Assembly: GCF_900106035.1 (NCBI RefSeq)
Contig: NZ_FNUC01000004.1
Coordinates: 2,914,001-2,978,000 of the forward strand
Reading direction: 5' to 3'
DNA length: 64,000 nt
Source of the DNA: Jiangella alba
GTDB taxonomy: Bacteria > Actinomycetota > Actinomycetes > Jiangellales > Jiangellaceae
Shown here: piece by piece, positions 58,481 through 64,000 of the stretch
Numbering within the stretch: position 1 is the stretch's first letter
Layout: every line of letters starts with the position of its first letter
Translations under genes and position numbers: made by a program
The notes under the pieces: generated by a model
Seen by the model: only the letters and a program-made list of their open reading frames with translations
Databases searched by the model: none
What the model was told of the DNA's origin: nothing

Positions 58481-59255
58481 GACCGCCTGCTACCTGTACG
58501 CGATCGCGGGGACGGCCGGCGACGGCGTCGTCGGCGGGCTGCGCGGGGTGGCGGACGAACCGGTGCGCCTCGTGCGCCACCGCGGCCTCGCGGCCGTCGT
58601 CGGCACCGTCGACGTCGGCCCGGACGGCGCGTTCGGCGAGCAGCGGCTGGCCCGCAACCTCGCCGACGTCGCCTGGCTGGAGGCGGCGGCGCGAGCGCAC
58701 CACGCCGTCGTGGCCGGCGTCGCCCGCGCGGTGCCGGTGGCGCCGCTGCGGCTGGGCACCATCGTCGATGACGACGACGGCGTCCGCGACCGGCTGGATC
58801 GCTGGCACGACGGTTTCCGGCGCGCGCTGGACGAGGTCGCCGGGCGGGCCGAGTGGAGCGTCAAGGTGTACGCGCCGGAGCCGGCGGAGCCGGGCCCCGA
58901 CGCGGAGCCGGCGCCGGGCGCGCCGGGCGCGGGTGCGGCGTACCTGACCCGCCGCAAGGCGGCGGCCTCGGCCCGTGGCGACGCGTTCGCCCATGCGACC
59001 GCCGTCGCCGGGCGGGTGCACGAGGAACTGGCCCGGCAGGCCGCCGACGCCCGCCGGCTCGCGGCGCAGGACCAGCGGCTGACCGGCCGCGACACCCCGA
59101 TGTGCCTGAACGGCGCCTACCTCGTGCCGCTCGAGGGAGCCGACGCCTTCGCCGCCACGGTGGAGGCGTTGCGGCACCGGCACCCGGACTGCCGGTTCGA
59201 GCTGGCCGGACCCTGGCCGGCGTACTCGTTCGTCACGGTGGAGGAGGAGCCGTGA
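58473..59255 (+). CDS. gvpL: GvpL/GvpF family gas vesicle protein (second copy)
   Basis: A 260-residue second GvpF/L paralogue: YLYAIAGTAGDGV, VAPLRLGTIVDDDDGV, LNGAYLVP and ELAGPWPAYSFV. A mid-protein insert is rich in Pro, Ala and Gly (about 133-148). It could interact with other Gvp proteins to start biogenesis. It overlaps gvpJ and the next gene. Confidence 0.9.
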   Translation: MSETACYLYAIAGTAGDGVVGGLRGVADEPVRLVRHRGLAAVVGTVDVGPDGAFGEQRLARNLADVAWLEAAARAHHAVVAGVARAVPVAPLRLGTIVDDDDGVRDRLDRWHDGFRRALDEVAGRAEWSVKVYAPEPAEPGPDAEPAPGAPGAGAAYLTRRKAAASARGDAFAHATAVAGRVHEELARQAADARRLAAQDQRLTGRDTPMCLNGAYLVPLEGADAFAATVEALRHRHPDCRFELAGPWPAYSFVTVEEEP

Positions 59256-59434
59256 CGCTCGCCCCAGCGGCGCGCGACGGCACGCGGATCGCCCTGGTCG
59301 ACCTGCTCGACCGGTTGCTCGGCACCGGCGTGGTGCTGTCCGGTGATATCACCGTCTCCCTCGCCGGCGTCGACCTGGTGGAGGTGCGGCTGCACGCGCT
59401 GATCCGCTCGATCCGGGCGGAGGAGCGGCGATGA
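59252..59434 (+). CDS. gvpS: Short GvpA-family protein (GvpS-like)
   Basis: A 60-residue minimal GvpA-family protein: IALVDLLDRLLGTGVVLSGDITVSLAGVDLVEVRLHALI. It lacks the extensions of GvpA and GvpJ and resembles the proteins called GvpS or GvpM. Starts with GTG, coupled to gvpL and to gvpK by overlaps. Confidence 0.85.
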   Translation: MTLAPAARDGTRIALVDLLDRLLGTGVVLSGDITVSLAGVDLVEVRLHALIRSIRAEERR

Positions 59435-59724
59435 CCCGGCCGCCGCACATCCTGCCGGACCGCATCGACGCCGACGCGGACTCCGTCGAGCGGGACCTGT
59501 TCAAGCTCGTCCTCACCGTCGTCGAGCTGATCCGGCAGCTGATGGAGCGGCAGGCGCTGCGCCGCGTCGACGAGGGCGACCTCGACGACGATCAGGTGGA
59601 GGCGCTCGGCCAGGCCCTGCTGCGGCTGGACGCCGCGATGGCAGAGCTGCGCGGCCGGTACGGGCTGACCGCCCACGACCTCGACCTGGACCTCGGCCCG
59701 CTCGGCACCTTGCTGGGCGACTGA
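59431..59724 (+). CDS. gvpK: Gas vesicle protein GvpK
   Basis: A 97-residue GvpK with VERDLFKLVLTVVELIRQLMERQALRRVDEGDL and a C-terminal LTAHDLDLDLGPLGTLL, fully conserved. It is needed for vesicle formation. It ends the cluster. Confidence 0.9.
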   Translation: MTRPPHILPDRIDADADSVERDLFKLVLTVVELIRQLMERQALRRVDEGDLDDDQVEALGQALLRLDAAMAELRGRYGLTAHDLDLDLGPLGTLLGD

Positions 59725-60048
59725 GCCCCATCGAGCCGGCGTGGAGGCCGGGGGCCGGCCCTGCCGGATCCGCTGTGTTCGAGGGCGCTGGTCCGTACAG
59801 GGCGGGCTGGCGCGCGACGGGTCGGCGTCCTGTGCCAGCGAGGTCGCGCAAGTCGCGTCGCCGCAGGTGGATGCCCGTGTGACCAGCGCAGGAGGTGACC
59901 CGCAGGGGGCCGTCCCCAGCCCTCCGGAGGGGGTAGACGGACCTTTCTGTTCAGTTGGGCTTGATTGCGAGCCGGTCACCGTGGTTCGGTGGACGAGCGT
60001 GGTCAAGAATTCCGCCACGTCCGCTCCATATCTGGAGAGGTGCATCTC
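59725..60048. other. Intergenic region before the sigma factor
   Basis: A 324-base stretch after gvpK. CCGTCCCCAGCCCTCC/GGAGGGGGTAG forms a GC-rich structure near 59910-59934, and GGGTAG there resembles the -10 of stress sigma promoters, but no GTTT-type -35 at the right spacing is present. GTGGTTCGGTGG near 59981 repeats the core of the 43-bp palindrome arm. No gene seen. Confidence 0.35.
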
Positions 60049-60855
60049 ATGCGCCAGGCACCTGCGACGCACGGCATTCGACACCAGAACCAGAACCAGA
60101 ACGACCACGAACGACTGACGATGGACCTGCTGGAGCGCTCGGCGAGCGCCCGGGGCGGTGAGCGGCTGCGGCTGCTGGACGAGGCCGTCGTGCTCAACCT
60201 CGGCTTGGCCGAGTCGATCGCGCGGCGCTACTACTGGCGCGGCGTCGAGCGTGACGACCTGCTGCAGGTGGCCAACCTCGGGCTGGTGAACGCGGTGCGC
60301 CGGTTCGACCCGGGCCGCGGCAAGGACTTCGTCTCGTTCGCGGTACCGACGATCAGCGGTGAGGTGAAGCGGTACTTCCGCGACCACGGGTGGACGGTGC
60401 GGCCGCCGCGGCGGGTGCAGGAGCTGGCGTCGGCGGTGACGGCGGCCCGGACGGAGCTGTCGCAGGACCACGGCCGGGCGCCGACGGCGTCGGAGCTGGC
60501 CGGGCATCTCGGGATCGGGGTCGAGGACGTCCGCGAGGCCGACGCCTCGCGCGAGTGCTTCACCGCCGCGTCCATCGACTACCGCATGAGCGACGACGAC
60601 ACCCCGCTCGCCGAGGCGCTGGGTCAGGACGACGACGGCTTCGCCCGCGCCGATGCGGTGACGGTGCTGGGCCCGGCCTGCCGGGAGCTGAAGCCACGCG
60701 ACCGCCGCATCCTGTACCTGCGCTTCTTCAAAGGGCTGACGCAGCAGGAGATCGGCGAGGAGCTGGGCGTGACGCAGATGCAGGTGTCGCGGCTGCTGAC
60801 ACGCATCCTCGGCCAGCTGCGTGCCCGGATCGCTCCCGCGGTCACGCCGCGCTGA
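60049..60855 (+). CDS. SigB/SigF/SigG-family RNA polymerase sigma factor
   Basis: A 268-residue group 3 sigma factor. Region 2 has LAESIARRYYWRGVERDDLLQVANLGLVNAVRRFDPGRG and FVSFAVPTISGEVKRYFRDH; region 3 includes APTASELAGHLGIGVEDV; region 4 ends with LTQQEIGEELGVTQMQVSRLLTRIL. Such factors direct general stress responses in actinobacteria. No anti-sigma or anti-anti-sigma gene lies next to it. The ATG at 60049 has GGAGAGG 8 bases upstream. It may control the gas vesicle cluster or the redox genes below; no promoter evidence was found. Confidence 0.92.
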   Translation: MRQAPATHGIRHQNQNQNDHERLTMDLLERSASARGGERLRLLDEAVVLNLGLAESIARRYYWRGVERDDLLQVANLGLVNAVRRFDPGRGKDFVSFAVPTISGEVKRYFRDHGWTVRPPRRVQELASAVTAARTELSQDHGRAPTASELAGHLGIGVEDVREADASRECFTAASIDYRMSDDDTPLAEALGQDDDGFARADAVTVLGPACRELKPRDRRILYLRFFKGLTQQEIGEELGVTQMQVSRLLTRILGQLRARIAPAVTPR

Positions 60856-60893
60856 CGGCGCATCCCGCGCTGGTGCACGGGTACTGGCCCGAC

Positions 60894-61842
60894 ATGCTGA
60901 TACCGAAGGCACGGGGCGAGCTCGGCGAGGCACTGACGGCCGGCCTGCACGAGGGGACGTCGGTGGCCGGGCTCGCCGCCCTCCCGGCCACCGACGACGC
61001 CGACCGGCAGCTGAGTCTCTGGATGCTGTACGAACTGTCCTACCAGGGCTTCGAGGACGTCGGCGACGAACTGGAATGGGAGCCGGAGCTGCTGACGCTG
61101 CGCCGGACCCTGGAACGCCGGTTCGAGGCGGAGCTGCGCGAGTCGTTCCCGCCGCCCGAGCTCGCCGAGCCGTTCGCCGACGCCCTGTTCGAGCTGATCG
61201 ACGGGTTCGACGGCGCTTCCGTCGCGTCGTTCGTGCAGCGCGACGCCACCGTCGAGCAGACGCTGGAATTGTTGCGTCATCGCACGATCTACCACCTCAA
61301 GGAGGCCGACCCGACGGCGTGGGTGGTGCCGCGGCTGAGCACTGGGCCGAAGGCGGCGCTGATGGAGTTGCAGTACGACGAGTATGGCTGCGGCGACCCG
61401 AACCGGCTCCACTCGAACTTGTTCGTCCGCGGCCTCGACGCCACCGGCCTGCGCTCGGACTACGGCGCGTACATCGACGACGTCCCGGTCGAGGTGCTGG
61501 CGCAGAACAACGCGATGTCGCTGTTCGGGCTGCATCGCCGGCTGCACGGCGCGGCGCTCGGCCATCTGGCGGCGTTCGAGGCGACCAGCTCGCTGCCGTC
61601 GCGGCGGATGGCGCAGGGGCTCGACCGGCTCGGGCTCCCGGCCGAGATGATCGCCTATTACGACGAGCACGTCGAGGCCGATGCCGTGCACGAACAGCTC
61701 GCCGTCCGCACCATCTGCGGCGCGCTGGTCGCCGAGGAGCCCGGCCCAGGCCCCGGAGGTGGTGTTCGGCGCGCTGACCTGCCTCGGGCTGGAGGACCGG
61801 TTCGCCCGGCGCTGGCTCGCGGACCGGGGCGTGGCGGCGTGA
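60894..61842 (+). pseudogene. Iron-containing redox enzyme family protein, frameshifted near its 3' end
   Basis: A haem-oxygenase-like di-iron fold protein of about 315 residues. Metal-ligand-like motifs are LYELSYQGFEDVGDELEWE, RHRTIYHLKEAD and LQYDEYGCGDPNRLH. The frame changes in a C-run at 61740-61742 (one C too many): the upstream frame ends in low-complexity sequence, while the next frame gives APEVVFGALTCLGLEDRFARRWL and stops at 61842, matching the family's end. Either a real insertion or a sequencing error. The CDGSH gene overlaps the restored stop (GTGA), showing the intended operon. Confidence 0.78.
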
Positions 61843-62044
61843 CGGACCGCATCGAGCACCCCGATGTCATCGTCTGCCCCGGCGGGCCGCTGCTGCTGCG
61901 CGGCGAGCACGTCGTCGCCGACGCCGACGGCCGGCCGCACCGCACCACCCGCCCCGTCAGCCCGTCTGCCGGTGCGGCAGGTCCGCCGGGCAGCCGTGGT
62001 GCGACGGCACTCACAAGGTGCTGCCGGACAAGCTGAAGCCGTAG
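61839..62044 (+). pseudogene. CDGSH iron-sulfur protein, frameshifted
   Basis: The N-terminal half (IVCPGGPLLLRGEHVVADADG) is in the GTG frame. The CDGSH signature CRCGRSAGQPWCDGTHK, which binds a 2Fe-2S cluster through three cysteines and a histidine, is in another frame. A one-base loss around 61961-61966 would explain this, and restoring it gives about 68 residues ending at 62044. It is translationally coupled to the iron-redox gene upstream; the two are often paired in actinobacteria. Confidence 0.78.
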
Positions 62045-62077
62045 CCGCAAGCCGGGGTCGGCGACGGCCGGCCGCTG

Positions 62078-63589
62078 TCAGAACTCCAGCTTGCGCGTGG
62101 CCTGCAAGGCTTCCTCGCGGGTGTTGACCCCGAGCTTGCGATAGAGGTTGCGCAGGTGGGTCTTGATCGTGTTCGGCGACAGGAACAGCTGCTGGGAGAT
62201 GTCGCGGACCGAGGTCTTGGTGCGGAGGGCGAGCAGCACCTCCAGCTCGCGACGGGTGAGCGCGGCCGCGCGCTGGTGCCGGTAGAGCGCCCGAGTGTCC
62301 GGCGGATCGTCGACGAGGGCGGCGAGGCGGTCGCGCAGGTCGGCGGCGCATTCGGCGAAGGCGAGGCGGTCGCCGAGCTTGGTGATGGCGACGGCCGCGT
62401 TGCCGAGCGCCTCGTTCGCCCGGTCGTCGTTCTGCAGGAGGTGGTGGGCGTTGGCCCGGATGAGGTGCCACGACGCCGGGGTGGGGAGGAACGCCGTGCG
62501 GACGCCGTCGGTGCCGAGCAGCTCCAGCGCGGCGCGCGGGTTTCCGGTGAGGTTGTGCAGGCGCGCCCGCGACATGAGCGTCCAGGGCGTGTCGGCGGCG
62601 ATGCCGGGCTGGTCGAGCAGGTTCATGGCGCGATCGATCAGGCCGAGCGCCTGGTAGGTGTCGGCGAGATCGCTGACGAGCAGGGTATGTGCCATCGACC
62701 CGGCCGGCGCGAGCTGGCGGAACGTGAGCAGCGAGCGCTCGATCAGCGCGGCGGCCTCCTGCGGCTCGCCCCAGTGCAGCTGCCAGAGTGCCTGGGCGTG
62801 CACCCCGAGCCACCAGAACTCGTCGGTCCTGGCCGCGTCGTCGAGCTGGTCCAGCGCGGCCGCCGCCCGCTCGCGGTCGTGCGCGCCGAGCGCGATCAGC
62901 GCCGGGCCGAAGGCGCCGCCGCACTCGTACAGGAAGGCGAGGGTGCCCGGCTCTGACTGTCGCACCGGCTGGTCGAGGTCGACGAGCTCGGCGGCGGCCC
63001 GGTAGTCGCCGGCCAGGGCCAGGGTGGTGGCGAGGTAGTTGCGGGCGTGCCGCTCCGCCGGGTGCGGCCGCCAGTGCCGGCTCCAGCGCAGCGCGGAGCT
63101 GAACGAGGCGATGCCGCCCGCGAGATCGCCGGTCATCAGCCTGGTCGCCCCGATCGGGAAGAACATGCAGGCGACGAAGTCGTCGAAGTCGACGTAGTCG
63201 GTCGAGGTCTCGATCGCCTCCTCGACCTGCCGGGCGACCTCCAGGGCCTCGTCGAACTGGCCCATGAAGCGCCGGTACTGCAGCTGCGCGATCAGGAGCG
63301 TGACGGCGTCGCGGGTCAGCACCGGATCCTGTTCGGCGACCCACGCCGTGAACACCTCGAGCGGCTCGGTCTCGAAGACGGAGAAGCGCTTGTTGATGGC
63401 CCGCAATCCCGCGCGGGCGTAGTACTGCCGGGGGTGCCGCCGGATCCATTCTTCCGGCGCCGACTCGAGGGTGTCCTGGAGCTCCGCGGGGCAGGTCAGC
63501 GACATGCGGAAGAACGCGTTGTCGCACAGTGTCGCGAAATCGTCCCACCGGCCGTCGGCGACGATCTCGGCGAGTTCTCGGGCACTCAC
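62078..63589 (-). CDS. LuxR family regulator with TPR-like helical repeats
   Basis: A 503-residue regulator. The first 430 residues form TPR-like helical repeats (AELVDLDQPV, LDQLDDAARTDEFWWLGVHAQALWQ). The final 65 are a LuxR HTH (LTRRELEVLLALRTKTSVRDISQQLFLSPNTIKTHLRNLYRKLGV). It resembles the C-terminal part of MalT/LAL regulators but has no N-terminal ATPase domain. The GTG at 63589 is chosen since GAGG sits 8-11 bases upstream; an earlier GTG at 63601 adds four residues. It is convergent with the CDGSH gene. Confidence 0.85.
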   Translation of the reverse strand: MSARELAEIVADGRWDDFATLCDNAFFRMSLTCPAELQDTLESAPEEWIRRHPRQYYARAGLRAINKRFSVFETEPLEVFTAWVAEQDPVLTRDAVTLLIAQLQYRRFMGQFDEALEVARQVEEAIETSTDYVDFDDFVACMFFPIGATRLMTGDLAGGIASFSSALRWSRHWRPHPAERHARNYLATTLALAGDYRAAAELVDLDQPVRQSEPGTLAFLYECGGAFGPALIALGAHDRERAAAALDQLDDAARTDEFWWLGVHAQALWQLHWGEPQEAAALIERSLLTFRQLAPAGSMAHTLLVSDLADTYQALGLIDRAMNLLDQPGIAADTPWTLMSRARLHNLTGNPRAALELLGTDGVRTAFLPTPASWHLIRANAHHLLQNDDRANEALGNAAVAITKLGDRLAFAECAADLRDRLAALVDDPPDTRALYRHQRAAALTRRELEVLLALRTKTSVRDISQQLFLSPNTIKTHLRNLYRKLGVNTREEALQATRKLEF

Positions 63590-63601
63590 GTCGTACCTCA
63601 C

Positions 63602-63963
63602 GATCGGGGTCGATGGGGTCGAGCCGACTGTATCCGGATCCGGCCGGCCAGGCGGGGTGAGCCGGGGTGAGCCCAGCTCGACGTCGTGGTCAATGAGGTA
63701 TCAGCTACGGGCGCCCCTCGCGGCGAAGTCGGCCGAACGGATGAATGAACTCACCCATTCCTCACCCTCATTCACCCTGGTTCTCAACCCAGAAACACCC
63801 TCGCCCGAGCCGTGCAATTGCGCTGCATTCCTGCGGTGCGGAGGGGCTGCCTGTAAGGCTGGGCGCCGTTGATCCGGGCCGGCCGTAAATGCACGACGGC
63901 GCGTTTCGACGGGTTGCCGGGGGGCAATGCGTTCGGTTTTTTCGTAGTGGGTGGGGAGGCACT
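63602..63963. other. Upstream region of the LuxR-type regulator
   Basis: A 362-base gap upstream of the LuxR gene and of a possible plus-strand gene starting at 63964. It holds phased hexamers described as a separate feature and a TTGCC/GGCAA hairpin near 63914-63927 followed 10 bases later by TTTTTT. No gene is convincing. Confidence 0.4.
63655..63777. promoter_or_regulatory. Phased GGGTGA/TCACCC hexamer cluster
   Basis: GGGTGA occurs at 63655-63660 and 63665-63670 (10-base step). The reverse complement TCACCC occurs at 63751-63756, 63762-63767 and 63772-63777 (steps of 11 and 10). Helical phasing and opposite orientation of the two groups resemble an operator for a protein that contacts direct repeats on one face of the DNA. 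Confidence 0.5.
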
Positions 63964-64000
63964 GTGTCCGCAGGACCGATCAAGTCAGATACACGTGGAA
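63964..64000 (+). CDS. Possible start of a CDS running off the window
   Basis: GTG at 63964 begins VSAGPIKSDTRG and stays open to the end. GGGGAGG ends 4 bases upstream of the start. Too short to identify. Confidence 0.35.
   Translation, partial: MSAGPIKSDTRG

Noticed and set aside
59981-59992. GTGGTTCGGTGG in the gvpK-sigma gap, matching a palindrome arm
   Set aside because: Single 12-base half without a partner arm; may be chance in a GC-rich genome.

Overview
The window is from a very GC-rich actinobacterium. Support: GTG or TTG starts in many genes, pervasive 4-bp stop/start overlaps, a Streptomyces-type gas vesicle cluster, a mycobacterium-like valS-folC-DUF4233...ndk neighbourhood, the rne-rplU-rpmA-obgE-proB-proA-nadD-rsfS order, a Tad pilus locus and a type VII-secretion ATPase. 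Synteny and protein style recall Jiangellaceae or Streptomyces relatives, but no 16S gene is present and the genus is inference.

Region 1 (1-9.5 kb) is housekeeping: guaB1, an MDR oxidoreductase, a PanE-like reductase, valS, folC, a DUF4233 membrane protein and ndk. An AbiEi/DUF559-like gene sits between DUF4233 and ndk, flanked by two copies of a 43-bp palindromic repeat. Region 2 (9.8-18.9 kb) is a tad (Flp-type pilus) operon: SAF/CpaB-like, TadZ-like, TadA, TadB, TadC, pilin, two TadE-like proteins, a TadG-like protein, and a 976-residue membrane protein with LysM and BTAD domains. Region 3 (19.1-28.8 kb) is a type VII-like locus: a WXG100 protein, a 1557-residue EssC/EccC-type ATPase, small proteins, a large DUF6571-like protein, a lipoprotein, and a divergent pair that includes a shortened paralogue of the large protein.

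Region 4 (28.9-45.3 kb) is a long core run: TIGR03960 radical SAM protein, PhzF, a BBE flavoprotein, DUF2344, RNase E/G, L21, L27, Obg, ProB, a hydrolase, ProA, a 49-residue membrane protein, NadD, RsfS, a histidine phosphatase and tRNA-Ala(GGC). Region 5 (45.4-54.3 kb) is accessory. It holds a MerR regulator fused to a BCP-type peroxiredoxin. Three promoters here share TTGACC-N18-TCTA and an ACCC/GGGT dyad, in front of an NAD(P)-dehydrogenase, the merR gene itself and a frameshifted metallophosphoesterase. A decayed phosphotransferase, LysR, TetR with a divergent flavin monooxygenase, AraC and a DHFR-like protein follow.

Region 6 (54.2-64 kb) is a gas vesicle cluster (two accessory proteins, then gvpA, F/L, G, O, J, L/F, S, K; no gvpN seen), a SigB/SigF-family sigma factor, a frameshifted iron-redox enzyme, a frameshifted CDGSH protein and a LuxR-type TPR regulator. 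The LuxR upstream region carries helically phased GGGTGA/TCACCC hexamers. The strongest candidate for an undescribed system is the MerR-peroxiredoxin regulon at 45.5-48.8 kb.
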